Below are positions 9,405 through 18,793 of a DNA stretch of 64,000 nt, piece by piece. The DNA is from Actinomycetota bacterium (GTDB lineage Bacteria > Actinomycetota > Actinomycetes > Nanopelagicales > Nanopelagicaceae). The position numbers were made by a program, and so were the translations under genes. The stretch covers positions 1-64,000 of the forward strand of contig CANFVU010000005.1 of NCBI GenBank assembly GCA_947450545.1, written 5' to 3'. The notes under the pieces are model-generated. The model made no database searches. It was not told where the DNA came from and worked only from the letters and a program-made list of their open reading frames with translations. Every line of letters begins with the position of its first letter. Positions within the stretch are counted from its first letter, which is position 1.

Positions 9405-10081
9405 ATTTCTTCTCCGCGAGCAATACGATTCTTCGCTTCTGAAGCATACATATCCACGGTCTCTTGACCCGATAGTTGCTGAATAGCAGCCATGATGCGA
9501 TCTGTTGCTTCGCGCAATACTTGAACGTTGCTTGAATCGCCGTCGAAATACATGGGTTCACCAAAAACCATTTCGACACGTTGAACTTTAGGAACGACTT
9601 TGCCGGTTGGTTGAATTTCCGCAGTATTAAACATCGCCACCGGTACAACGGGAGCACCTGATTCAATTGCCATGCGCGCAATACCGGTGCGACCTTTGTA
9701 GAGACGGCCATCCGGTGAACGTGTGCCTTCAGGATAAATTCCAATACACGCGCCATCTTTAAGAAGATCAAGTCCGGTCAAGAGCGCAGCTTCACTGCGA
9801 CGACCGCCAGCGCGATCGACAGGAACTTGCCCTAACGCAATAAAGGTTATTTTCTTCAGCAAACCTTTTACTCCTGGCGAAGTGAAATATTCACTCTTTG
9901 CGAGGAAGGTAACTTTGCGAGGCACAACGAGGGGCATAAAAATCGAATCGCTAAAGGAGAGGTGGTTCGACGCGATGATGACTGGGCCGATAGTAGGAAC
10001 TTGGCGTAAGCCCGTTACCTTGGGACGGAATGTCAGCATCAAGAGCGGACTGAGGAAAGACTTCAGAGTCGTATAAACCAC
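9401..10081 (-). CDS. 1-acyl-sn-glycerol-3-phosphate acyltransferase
   Basis: NHLSFSDS (HX4D-like), YPEGTRSPDGRLYKG. Confidence 0.9.
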   Translation of the reverse strand: MVYTTLKSFLSPLLMLTFRPKVTGLRQVPTIGPVIIASNHLSFSDSIFMPLVVPRKVTFLAKSEYFTSPGVKGLLKKITFIALGQVPVDRAGGRRSEAALLTGLDLLKDGACIGIYPEGTRSPDGRLYKGRTGIARMAIESGAPVVPVAMFNTAEIQPTGKVVPKVQRVEMVFGEPMYFDGDSSNVQVLREATDRIMAAIQQLSGQETVDMYASEAKNRIARGEEI

Positions 10082-10138
10082 GGGCTTAATTTACGGCTAA
10101 TTGCTCCGCAGAGCACCATCGTGTGACACCATCTGAGC

Positions 10139-11248
10139 GTGGCAAATATCCCAAACCCCCTCGATATCCGACTTTCGGGCGGGAAAATCGGAATATTGGT
10201 GATCCATGGATTTACTGGCTCCCCTGAGAGCATCGCGCCGTGGGCTCACGGATTTAACGATGCAGGGTTAACCGTGCTTGCTCCCGTCCTACCTGGCCAC
10301 GCAACCCGCTGGGAAGATCTCAACTCAACAACGTGGCGCGATTGGTATTCACGTGTTGAGGAATCATTTTTAGAGTTAAAAAGCCAATGTGATCGAGTCT
10401 TCGTCGCTGGTTTTAGCGTTGGTGGGGCTTTAGCTCTTCGATTGGCACAAATACGTGGCAGTGAAATGGAAGGCGTTGTCCTGTGCAATGCATCTATTTT
10501 CGATGACCGCAAAGCTCTTCGTCTTCTTCCGATTCTCAAATACATCATTCCATCTTTGCAAAATGGAACCATGGATGTAAAGAAACCTGTTGAGAAGAGA
10601 ATGAGCTATGAACGCATGCCCCTTCGTGCGTTGGATTCTTTACGTGGATTATGGCGAGAAGTTGAAGCAAATCTCTATCTGATTGATGTACCTCTCATGG
10701 TCAGCTATTCCATCGATGACCACGTTATTCATCCCATAAATAGCGAAACAATTATCGATAACGTGTACTCCGCCGATATTCGAGAAGTGATATTTGAAGA
10801 TTCTTTCCACAATGTTGCGTGGGATAACGATGCCGATGTTTTGATTGAAGAGAGTGTGAAATTTATCCACGATGTATTGAGCGGAGAGATTGAAAGCGGA
10901 GAAGCTTTCGACGAACGTGATCTCATTAACGCAGAATTTGAATCTATCGTTTCTGGACTGAGTCTCGACCAATCATCGCCATCCACCTACCTTGATGAGC
11001 TGGAAGATTCGTCGCACTTTAACCAACCCAAACCTCGTACTCTTAATCTTTCTGATGCCTCAAAGTTTTCACTCGCTGCAATAGTAGGCAGCGGTGCTTA
11101 TATTTTATTTGAGGGATTTAATGGTGGTGATCCCCTGAACTTAGGTGGATGGCCCGCTCTTCTACTTTTTACTGGCGGCGTAGCTTCCCTTATTTGGCGC
11201 ACCTCCAAGAAACGCCACGACGATGGTGACGACGGAGCAATTCTTTAA
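10139..11248 (+). CDS. Alpha/beta hydrolase (carboxylesterase/lysophospholipase-like) fused to a C-terminal two-TM segment
   Basis: VIHGFTGSPES, GFSVGGALAL nucleophile elbow; C-term hydrophobic segments and charged DDGDDGAIL tail; GTG start. Confidence 0.85.
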   Translation: MANIPNPLDIRLSGGKIGILVIHGFTGSPESIAPWAHGFNDAGLTVLAPVLPGHATRWEDLNSTTWRDWYSRVEESFLELKSQCDRVFVAGFSVGGALALRLAQIRGSEMEGVVLCNASIFDDRKALRLLPILKYIIPSLQNGTMDVKKPVEKRMSYERMPLRALDSLRGLWREVEANLYLIDVPLMVSYSIDDHVIHPINSETIIDNVYSADIREVIFEDSFHNVAWDNDADVLIEESVKFIHDVLSGEIESGEAFDERDLINAEFESIVSGLSLDQSSPSTYLDELEDSSHFNQPKPRTLNLSDASKFSLAAIVGSGAYILFEGFNGGDPLNLGGWPALLLFTGGVASLIWRTSKKRHDDGDDGAIL

Positions 11249-12213
11249 TTTCGAGCTAAATCTGCTGCTCCCACAACGCCTGCATCGTTACCCAGTTCTG
11301 CAGCGACGATTCGTGGAGTTGGGTGCTTGCCATTAAATGGCATATATCGATCGACAGCAGCGCGTGTAGGTGCAAGCAATATTTCACCCGCATCAATAAC
11401 TCCCCCGCCAATCACAACGCATGCAGGATCAAGCAGAACACAGAGCGATGCGATTCCAGCGCCCAACCACTGAGCTGTTGTGTTGAATGCTGCGAGGGCG
11501 ACCATGTCACCTTCGCGCGCAGCTTCTGTGATGTGCTTACCGCTAAGGCCTTCGATTGTGCCATTGCCTCGAGCAAGAAGATTGTGCGATGCGTCAGGTG
11601 AAGCAGCAATTGCTTCACGAGCGTGACGCATCAAAGCGTTCCCTGAGGCATATTGCTCGAAACACCCTCGTGCACCACATCCACACAAGTGCCCTTCTGG
11701 GACAACGCGAATGTGGCCAAATTCTGCTGCGACACCAAATGCGCCACGATGAAGAGCACCGTTCACAACTATACCGCCACCAATACCTGTCCCGACCGTG
11801 AGCATCATCATCTGATCTTCACCACGGCCTGCGCCGTATCGCGCTTCTCCCCATGCTGCAGCATTGGCATCATTTTCGATTACGACGGGAAGATTTACAC
11901 GACTAGAAATTTCTTTCTCTAAATTAATTCCATTCCAACCAGAGATGTTGGGAGTTGCTAACATTGTTTTGCGATCAGAGGATACAAAACCTGCTGCAGA
12001 TATTCCTACGCATTCGGCCTGGTACTCACTTTTCAATTCGTTGATGACATCAGCAATTGTTTGAGTGAGAGCATCGCCACCTTGCTTCGGCGTATCTTTG
12101 CGATGCGTTGTAAGTATTTTTCCTGATGCATCAACGACGCCACCAAGAACTTTAGTTCCACCGATATCGACACCGATGCTTAACCCTGACACTGAATGAG
12201 ACTGTGACATCAA
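11245..12213 (-). CDS. ROK-family glucokinase
   Basis: GVDIGGTKVLGGVVD, GHLCGCGARGCFEQYASG ROK zinc motif. Confidence 0.92.
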   Translation of the reverse strand: MMSQSHSVSGLSIGVDIGGTKVLGGVVDASGKILTTHRKDTPKQGGDALTQTIADVINELKSEYQAECVGISAAGFVSSDRKTMLATPNISGWNGINLEKEISSRVNLPVVIENDANAAAWGEARYGAGRGEDQMMMLTVGTGIGGGIVVNGALHRGAFGVAAEFGHIRVVPEGHLCGCGARGCFEQYASGNALMRHAREAIAASPDASHNLLARGNGTIEGLSGKHITEAAREGDMVALAAFNTTAQWLGAGIASLCVLLDPACVVIGGGVIDAGEILLAPTRAAVDRYMPFNGKHPTPRIVAAELGNDAGVVGAADLARN

Positions 12214-12215
12214 AA

Positions 12216-12653
12216 TTAAGCCTCGAGCTTGCTCTTCAGCTCGTTGAGGGCTTTATCAATAGTTTCGCGCTCAGCTTTAGTACGCATCATGTCTGGCACA
12301 GGCATCGATAGTTCAACATGAAGTTCATATGTCACAGTGACTGTGTCATCTGCATTGTCCTTGAGTTCATATCCGCCTGACATCTCAGTCAACATATCTG
12401 CTTCATCGAGTGAGAAGTGCAGAGATGTTGGAGCACCGCTCCAGTCGTAATCTAAAGTGACTCGATCTTTTACTGGTCCAGCTTTGATTGTCATCTCCAC
12501 TTTTGTTGCGCGGCCTTCTGAGTCACTAGCAAGTGCTTTAGCTGTGGGGGTCGCTGACGACCAAGTTGGATAGTTTGCAGGGTCAAAAAGGAGTGCTTGC
12601 ACATCCTCGAGAGAGGCTTCAATGGTGATGGAGTTCTTCGATGCTTGGCTCAT
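12216..12653 (-). CDS. SRPBCC-family protein (polyketide cyclase/dehydrase-like)
   Basis: 145 aa; SITIEASLEDVQALLFDPANYPTWSS; conserved position next to fadD15. Confidence 0.85.
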   Translation of the reverse strand: MSQASKNSITIEASLEDVQALLFDPANYPTWSSATPTAKALASDSEGRATKVEMTIKAGPVKDRVTLDYDWSGAPTSLHFSLDEADMLTEMSGGYELKDNADDTVTVTYELHVELSMPVPDMMRTKAERETIDKALNELKSKLEA

Positions 12654-12716
12654 AAGCAGAGGTTACAGGTAGCCCAAACACTAGAAAACAAGGGCTCCCG
12701 GCGATAGCGTTCGGGC

Positions 12717-14501
12717 ATGGATTTGTACACGACTCCCGCAATTGTTCCCGCAGCGACCGCCGGCAATCTCACCAACTTGATTGCAGAACGTGCCTGGTTT
12801 GAAGCTGACCGAGTCATGGTCTCCCGTCCCCTTGGTGACGGCTGGCAACCGGTAACCGCTCGTGAATTTGATGAGGAAATCCGTGCCACAGCTAAGGGTT
12901 TGATCGCCTCAGGTCTCAACATCGGTGAGCGCGTAGCGATCATGGCTAAGACTCGATACGAGTGGACTGTTTTAGATTTCGCAATTTGGTACGCCGGTGG
13001 CGTAGTCGTTCCGATTTATGAAACGTCCAGTGCTGAGCAGATTGATTGGATTCTCTCTGACTCCCAAGCTGTATCGATTATTGTTGAAACTCCCGCTCTT
13101 GCTGAGTTGGCACGCCCTGTCCTTCCATCACATTGCAAGAATTTGTGGGTCATCACAGATAACGCACTCGCCACTCTTGCTCACGCTGGCGCGCATATTT
13201 CAGATGAAGATGTCGCACACCGACGCGCATCCATCACACCTGATTCACTTGCAACACTTATTTACACTTCCGGTACAACGGGAAAGCCGAAGGGCGTTCA
13301 GCTCACACATGGCAATTTTCTTTCAGAGTGCGGCAATGTGGTGCAAGGTGCGAACGATCTCTTTCTCAAACCTGGTGGATCAACACTTCTCTTTCTCCCC
13401 GTCGCTCACGTCTTTGGCCGCATGGTTCAGATCGGCGCACTCAATGCGGGGCTGCATTTAGCACATTGCAGCGATATCACTCGCTTGCAACAAGATCTCG
13501 GAACTTTCAAGCCTACTTTCGTTCTTGCCGTTCCACGTATTTTCGAAAAGGTTTACAACGGGGCAGAAGCAAAAGCTGATGCTGCAGGAAAAGGAAATAT
13601 TTTCCGCAAAGCAGCAGCGATTGCTATCGCATACTCCGAAGCGACGGACACCGGAAAAATTCCACTTGTTCTTCGTCTCCAACATACGATTTTTGATCGA
13701 CTCGTGTACTCAAAGATTCGCCATGCTCTCGGTGGCCGCGTTGATGCTGCTATTTCCGGCGGAGCTCCCCTAGGAAAACGCCTTGGACATTTCTATCGTG
13801 GCGCGGGCATAAGAATTCTTGAAGGATATGGACTTACCGAAACAACTGCTGGCGCAACGCTCAATCTCACTGCGCATCAGAAAGTTGGATCTGTAGGACG
13901 CCCTGTTCCTGGAACAACAATTGCGATTGCTGAAGATGGTGAAGTGCTTATCAAGGGCCCTATCGTGATGCGGGGCTATTGGCAGAATGATGAAGCTAAT
14001 CGCGAAGTATTCACAGATGATGGGTTTTTCCGCAGTGGCGATCTTGGAACTCTCGATAGCGAAGGTTTCCTCAGCATCGTCGGCCGTAAGAAGGAATTGA
14101 TTGTTACTTCTGGCGGAAAGAATGTTGCACCAGCAGTTCTTGAAGATCGCGTTCGTGCGCATCCTCTTGTAAGTCAATGTGTAGTACTCGGCGATAACCA
14201 ACCATTTATCGCAGCTCTTGTCACTCTCGATCCTGAGGCTGTCAAAGGTTGGGCTGCTGCAAATAAGAAAGCCGGGACTTCTGCCGCCGACTTATGTAAC
14301 GACCCAGATTTACTTGCGGTCATCCAAACGGCCATTGATGATGCCAACAAGGCAGTGAGCCGCGCTGAATCAATTCGTAAATTCACCGTATTGCCTGTTG
14401 ATTTCTCTATTGCTGATGGCCAATTAACTGCAAAACTTTCAGTGAAACGCCATGTTGTTGCCCAACAATTTGCGAAGGAAATCGCAGAGCTTTTCGGATA
14501 A
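12717..14501 (+). CDS. Long-chain fatty-acid-CoA ligase (FadD15-like AMP-dependent synthetase)
   Basis: LIYTSGTTGKPKGVQLTHGN, GYGLTETTAGATLN, FRSGDLGTLDSEGF. Confidence 0.94.
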   Translation: MDLYTTPAIVPAATAGNLTNLIAERAWFEADRVMVSRPLGDGWQPVTAREFDEEIRATAKGLIASGLNIGERVAIMAKTRYEWTVLDFAIWYAGGVVVPIYETSSAEQIDWILSDSQAVSIIVETPALAELARPVLPSHCKNLWVITDNALATLAHAGAHISDEDVAHRRASITPDSLATLIYTSGTTGKPKGVQLTHGNFLSECGNVVQGANDLFLKPGGSTLLFLPVAHVFGRMVQIGALNAGLHLAHCSDITRLQQDLGTFKPTFVLAVPRIFEKVYNGAEAKADAAGKGNIFRKAAAIAIAYSEATDTGKIPLVLRLQHTIFDRLVYSKIRHALGGRVDAAISGGAPLGKRLGHFYRGAGIRILEGYGLTETTAGATLNLTAHQKVGSVGRPVPGTTIAIAEDGEVLIKGPIVMRGYWQNDEANREVFTDDGFFRSGDLGTLDSEGFLSIVGRKKELIVTSGGKNVAPAVLEDRVRAHPLVSQCVVLGDNQPFIAALVTLDPEAVKGWAAANKKAGTSAADLCNDPDLLAVIQTAIDDANKAVSRAESIRKFTVLPVDFSIADGQLTAKLSVKRHVVAQQFAKEIAELFG

Positions 14502-14534
14502 CCATTGGCCTGAAAGCCAGAATGGAAGTGGCTC

Positions 14535-14942
14535 TTGAAAAAGAGTTCGTATCAGGAGAGAAATACTATTGCGCGCGAGTTATACGAAACTTTTGCGCGA
14601 GATCTTGCTGAAGTGAGTTTCCGAGTGGATGAAACCATTGGTCGAAACTCGACTAATCCCTCAACTCGCGAATCATTACGAGCAATCCGCTCCTCACTGT
14701 CCTCGCTCATTGCCAAAAGTGCTCATTTGCGTGAAGAGAAATTTGAATTAAGTCATCGAGAGCGAGAAGTCCTCCAATTAGTTTCACAGGGGCTTACATC
14801 TCCGGAAATTGCCGAGAAACTATTTCTCTCACTCCCAACAATCAAGAGCCATCTCGCATCGTCGTATAGAAAACTAGGTGTCGCAAATAGAGTGGAAGCT
14901 CTTAGCGCAGCTCAGAAATTGGGATTACTCGCCAAGCAATAG
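14535..14942 (+). CDS. LuxR-type HTH protein with N-terminal HisKA_3/DHp-like helical hairpin
   Basis: ERNTIARELYETFARDLAEV... then LSHREREVLQLVSQGLTSPEIAEKLFLSLPTIKSHLASSYRKLGV; TTG start. Confidence 0.8.
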   Translation: MKKSSYQERNTIARELYETFARDLAEVSFRVDETIGRNSTNPSTRESLRAIRSSLSSLIAKSAHLREEKFELSHREREVLQLVSQGLTSPEIAEKLFLSLPTIKSHLASSYRKLGVANRVEALSAAQKLGLLAKQ

Positions 14943-16079
14943 TTCGTTAAATTTCTTTCCCCAAATTTTCCAACTCCACTCTTGCTCTGCCCACTCGCGT
15001 CCACGCTGAGACATTGCAAGTCGTTTTGATGGATTCAGGAGGAGTTCAGAAACACCTTTCGCTATAGATGAAGGGCTATTTCCATCTACAACAATTCCTG
15101 TTTCTCCCTGAAGAACTGCATCGGGTGCGCCACCAGATGCGCCTGCAATAACCGGGACACCGCATGAACTCGCTTCGAGATAAACAATTCCTAAACCTTC
15201 AACTTCTAGTCCGAAGAATCGAGAACGAGATGGCATGGCGAAGACATCACCCAATTGAATATATGTCGGCAATTGCGCGTAATTCAATCGTCCGACAAAT
15301 GTGACCGAGGCTTGAATTTCAAACTTTGATACAAGTTTCGTTAGATAATCTTTATAAGGACCTTCTCCAACCAAAAGTAAATGCGCATTGGGAACCGTAC
15401 GTAAAATCTCGGGCATTGCTTCAATGAGCTTGTCTTGTCCTTTGCGGTGAACTAAACGTCCAACACAGACAATGATTGATTTACCAGAGAGATTAAGGCT
15501 GTTGATGATCTCGTCAGACTTTGCGCCCGGGCGAAAGTGATCGATTGAAATTCCTGGAGCAATTCTCTCCATCCGAACACGAGGTCCGACAGATTTTCTA
15601 ATCGCTCTCTGGGTGAAGTCTCCTAAGTATCCGATTGCATCGATATTTCGTGCAGACCTTTTGAGAATCCAGGAAAACGGCCAGACTTTAGACCACCACA
15701 CCTCATGTCCGTGTGTCAGCGTAACGATGCGCCTTGCTCCACGCTTCTTAAGATGTCCTGACATCCAACCAAGAGGCATAGCTGCACCAAACCAGATGTA
15801 CTCGGATTGATAACGCTTCATCACTGCGCTTACCGCTCTATTTACTCGAGGAGTTGGAAGTAAAACTTTCGCGCGGTCACGAATAACCTCTACTCCATGT
15901 TGCGCCGCAAGCTTTCGATCAAATTCGGCATCGCCATCTTGAGATGATGTAAAGATGACAACATCCTTGCCATCCATCTCGCCTAATAGACCGAGGATGA
16001 AAGACTCAATTCCACCAGCATGCGGACCAAGATCGTTTGTGACTAAGAGGATCTTGCGCGCACTAGATTCGACGCGCAC
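14925..16079 (-). CDS. Glycosyltransferase family 4 (PimB'-like)
   Basis: NDLGPHAGGIESFI, VGRLVHRKGQDKLIEA, FGLEVEGLGIVYLEASSCGVPVIAG; GTG at 16079 chosen over TTG at 16085. Confidence 0.88.
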   Translation of the reverse strand: MRVESSARKILLVTNDLGPHAGGIESFILGLLGEMDGKDVVIFTSSQDGDAEFDRKLAAQHGVEVIRDRAKVLLPTPRVNRAVSAVMKRYQSEYIWFGAAMPLGWMSGHLKKRGARRIVTLTHGHEVWWSKVWPFSWILKRSARNIDAIGYLGDFTQRAIRKSVGPRVRMERIAPGISIDHFRPGAKSDEIINSLNLSGKSIIVCVGRLVHRKGQDKLIEAMPEILRTVPNAHLLLVGEGPYKDYLTKLVSKFEIQASVTFVGRLNYAQLPTYIQLGDVFAMPSRSRFFGLEVEGLGIVYLEASSCGVPVIAGASGGAPDAVLQGETGIVVDGNSPSSIAKGVSELLLNPSKRLAMSQRGREWAEQEWSWKIWGKKFNELLLGE

Positions 16080-17094
16080 CGACAAATCTCAAACTTCCAA
16101 AGGATGTTCCGAAGTCGGTAACTTTCACACGCGCTCCGGGACGAGGGGCATGGACCATTCGTCCTCCCCCAAGGTAAATGCCAACGTGTGAGACATAACT
16201 TCGTCCCCCGTGATTAAAGAAGACGAGATCGCCCGCTTTAAGGCTGCCAAAACCAATCTTCTTGCCGTAATTCATTTGTGCAGCAGCTGAGTGAGGAAGC
16301 GAGACTCCAGCGGCACCGAATGCGCGCATTGTTAATCCCGAGCAATCCCACCATGTTGGGCCTGCGGCACCGAAAACATATCGATCACCGATCTGCTTAA
16401 TCGAGAAACGCAGCGCAGTTGCGCCGCGTCCGGATCCTAAATTCGCTTTCGCAGCGAGTTCTGCTGATGCTTTTTGATCAGCATCTTCTTGACCGTTGAT
16501 AAGCGCGGCAAGACGTTCGCGCTCTGCCTTTGTTAACTTATCCAGAATGCTTTGGGCTTGCTTCAACTTTGCATTTGCCGATGCAAGTTGCTTTACATAG
16601 CGAGCTTTTGCAGCTGCTGCTAAAGAAATTTTGTCATTGACCGTGAGCGATGTCGCAGTAAGGCGCTGTTTAGCCAAGGTGTAACGACGAAGTTGAGCGC
16701 TCTTCTTTTTTGTGATTGTTTCGAGTGATCCCGCAGCAGAGAGATACAACGTAGGGTCAGAAGAGAAGAGAAGCTCCATGCTCTGCGACATGCCACCAGA
16801 TTTATATTGATCAGCAGCGATCGCACCGAGCGACTTCTTCAGAGTTGTGAGATTGCCAGCTTGCTGGGCTGCTTGCTGTTGGACGGAAGCTAATTGTTTG
16901 CTGAGTTTGTTAAATTCGACTTGTGCTTGCTGCGCTTGTTCAGCGGCAGCAGCTGCATCTTCTTGAAGGCTTCGTACCTGTGCTTGGACGGAAGCGAGTG
17001 ATGGCGCAGCATATGCAGAGCCGGAGTCGAGAAGAAGTGCGAGTGAGAGCGCAGCTACGCCGAAGGCGGAAGGTGCAACGCTTCGAAACTTCAT
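16063..17094 (-). CDS. C40 (NlpC/P60) peptidoglycan hydrolase with N-terminal coiled coil and signal peptide (RipC-like)
   Basis: Catalytic WWDCSGLTMRAF...SHVGIYLGGGRMVHAPRPG; coiled-coil with Q-rich repeats; start MKFRSVAPSAFGVAALSLALLLDSGSAYA at 17094. Confidence 0.92.
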   Translation of the reverse strand: MKFRSVAPSAFGVAALSLALLLDSGSAYAAPSLASVQAQVRSLQEDAAAAAEQAQQAQVEFNKLSKQLASVQQQAAQQAGNLTTLKKSLGAIAADQYKSGGMSQSMELLFSSDPTLYLSAAGSLETITKKKSAQLRRYTLAKQRLTATSLTVNDKISLAAAAKARYVKQLASANAKLKQAQSILDKLTKAERERLAALINGQEDADQKASAELAAKANLGSGRGATALRFSIKQIGDRYVFGAAGPTWWDCSGLTMRAFGAAGVSLPHSAAAQMNYGKKIGFGSLKAGDLVFFNHGGRSYVSHVGIYLGGGRMVHAPRPGARVKVTDFGTSFGSLRFVGARRI

Positions 17095-17176
17095 TCGGAA
17101 AGGGTAACCGCGTGAGCGTAGGTCAGCCAAACTTACGCGTGAAATATCCGTGTGAATCGGCTGTGAGCGGAGAAAT

Positions 17177-17344
17177 TTAGCTCGAGTAACGCAGCGGAGG
17201 GACGAGGCCTTTCTCTGCCAAGAGTGAGATAGCTTCGACGTTGGGAGCCAATATTTCGGCTGGTGGAGTATCGAGGATGAAAGAGACAACGCAATCGCCA
17301 CAGGCGATATTGCGCATCGTGCATGAGGAACAGTTGATGATCAT
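17177..17344 (-). CDS. 55-aa conserved-looking small protein with two CxxC motifs (absent from ORF track)
   Basis: MIINCSSCTMRNIACGDCVVSFILDTPPAEILAPNVEAISLLAEKGLVPPLRYSS*; resembles actinobacterial proteins starting MIIDCDxCxVRxxACxDCVV; TACCGT-N6-ATG leaderless promoter. Confidence 0.8.
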   Translation of the reverse strand: MIINCSSCTMRNIACGDCVVSFILDTPPAEILAPNVEAISLLAEKGLVPPLRYSS

Positions 17345-17394
17345 GGTGAAACGGTAGAGGCAGGCACTGACAGTGGAGCCGGTAGCGTAGGGCT

Positions 17395-17892
17395 ATGGCT
17401 ACGCGCGTGATTGCAAACCTTGTTATCGGGGCAGATGGTTGCACGACGCTCGATGGCCGCTCACGAGGGTTGAGTTCAGCTGAGGACCGCACGCGATTTC
17501 ATACCCTTCGAAGCCAAGCCGATCTTCTGCTGATTGGTGCCAACACCGCTCGACATGAACCCTATCGCTCAACCCCACTGCCATTAGTGGTAGTAACGCA
17601 TGGGCAGATGCCCGAAGAAGTCTGTGCAAATCCACGTGCCCACGTGAGGAGCGGAGATCTTTCGCAGATAATTCATGAGCTTGATGGCGTAGTGCTTATC
17701 GAAGCCGGTCCGCAGCTCTTGAAAAAAGCTCTTGAGCAAAAACTCGTCGATGAAGTATTTATTACCCAAACTAACGTTGTAAGTGGAGAAAATTGTATCG
17801 ATATCAATAGCTTCTTCTCCGGCTACAAAGAAAGTGCACGAGAAGCGATTGGCGAAGAAGTTTTCTTTACCTTTGTTCGTGCTTTAGCCTAA
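17395..17892 (+). CDS. RibD C-terminal/dihydrofolate-reductase-like pyrimidine reductase family protein
   Basis: VIANLVIGADGCTTLDGRSRGLSSAEDRTRFHTLRSQADLLLIGANTAR, VLIEAGPQLL. Confidence 0.82.
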   Translation: MATRVIANLVIGADGCTTLDGRSRGLSSAEDRTRFHTLRSQADLLLIGANTARHEPYRSTPLPLVVVTHGQMPEEVCANPRAHVRSGDLSQIIHELDGVVLIEAGPQLLKKALEQKLVDEVFITQTNVVSGENCIDINSFFSGYKESAREAIGEEVFFTFVRALA

Positions 17893-18723
17893 AGAAATAA
17901 GAGATACGCCAGCAATTGCGCAGATGATTCCCAAATACTGAAGTTTGTGAAGGCGCTCATGTGCAAACTTAAATGCCCACACTGCAGTGATCAGTGGATA
18001 CATTGATGCGAGCACCACGGAGACGGATACAAGTCCCGATGTCGATGCTGCTCCTAAAGTTACATTTGCCATGAAATCTGCAAATCCACCAAAGAAGAGG
18101 AGCGCGAAACTTGATTTACCAAATCCGCCTAAAGTCTTGTAGCGAATTGCAAAAAGAATGAGGACGACGGAATTCGCAACGCGCATGGATACTGCAGTCA
18201 TCAATGAATTTGTCTGCGCACCTTGAGTAAGGAAAATAACTCCAGTTCCAAAGAGAACAGCAGCAAGAACAGCAAATAGAAGAGGCTTAACGCTTAATCC
18301 CCCGCGAATTTCAGGACCACTTCCAAAAAATGCTCCAAGAATCGCAATCGCCATTCCGAGAATTGCAAGATGGCTTGGGCGTTCACCTTGAATGAATGAA
18401 TACACAACTGGGATCATCACTGAGAGAGAAGAGATAGGTGAAACAACGCCCATCCGTCCCGTTGCAAGACCTGCAAAGAAAGCGTTGAGTCCAGCAAATC
18501 CAATCAATCCTGCAAAAACTCCTGGGAGGAAATATCCGTTCCATGAAAGGTTAGGCGCTATCCATGTCCGAGTCACCAGCATCATGACCAAGCCAACGAA
18601 AAGACCAACAACTTGGAAGACACCTGTAACAGCCATCGTCTTGTACTTCTTGCTCATGTGGCCACCGATGTAATCGCTGGAACCAAAGAGAAGGCTTGAA
18701 AACAATGCGAGAAGTGCGCTCAT
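17884..18723 (-). CDS. DMT-superfamily (EamA) transporter
   Basis: 279 aa, two EamA-like repeats of TM helices. Confidence 0.85.
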   Translation of the reverse strand: MSALLALFSSLLFGSSDYIGGHMSKKYKTMAVTGVFQVVGLFVGLVMMLVTRTWIAPNLSWNGYFLPGVFAGLIGFAGLNAFFAGLATGRMGVVSPISSLSVMIPVVYSFIQGERPSHLAILGMAIAILGAFFGSGPEIRGGLSVKPLLFAVLAAVLFGTGVIFLTQGAQTNSLMTAVSMRVANSVVLILFAIRYKTLGGFGKSSFALLFFGGFADFMANVTLGAASTSGLVSVSVVLASMYPLITAVWAFKFAHERLHKLQYLGIICAIAGVSLISLG

Positions 18724-18793
18724 GAGGAAAGGTTATCGTTTATGTTGCTCGCGCCTAACCTATTAACGCTGAAGCGCAATTTATTATTAACCA

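Noticed and set aside
13770-14201. 143-aa antisense ORF inside fadD15
   Set aside because: Shadow ORF without start context or family similarity; typical of long antisense frames here.
14505-14534. CCATTGGC...GCCAGAATGG hairpin between fadD15 and the LuxR-type gene as a terminator
   Set aside because: No T-tract follows; could be a weak structure near the SD, but support is insufficient.
17095-17176. Possible ydaO/c-di-AMP riboswitch upstream of the NlpC/P60 gene, as seen in some actinobacteria
   Set aside because: The gene has a TACCCT-N6-ATG leaderless promoter and only 82 bp to the next CDS; no riboswitch-like structure seen.
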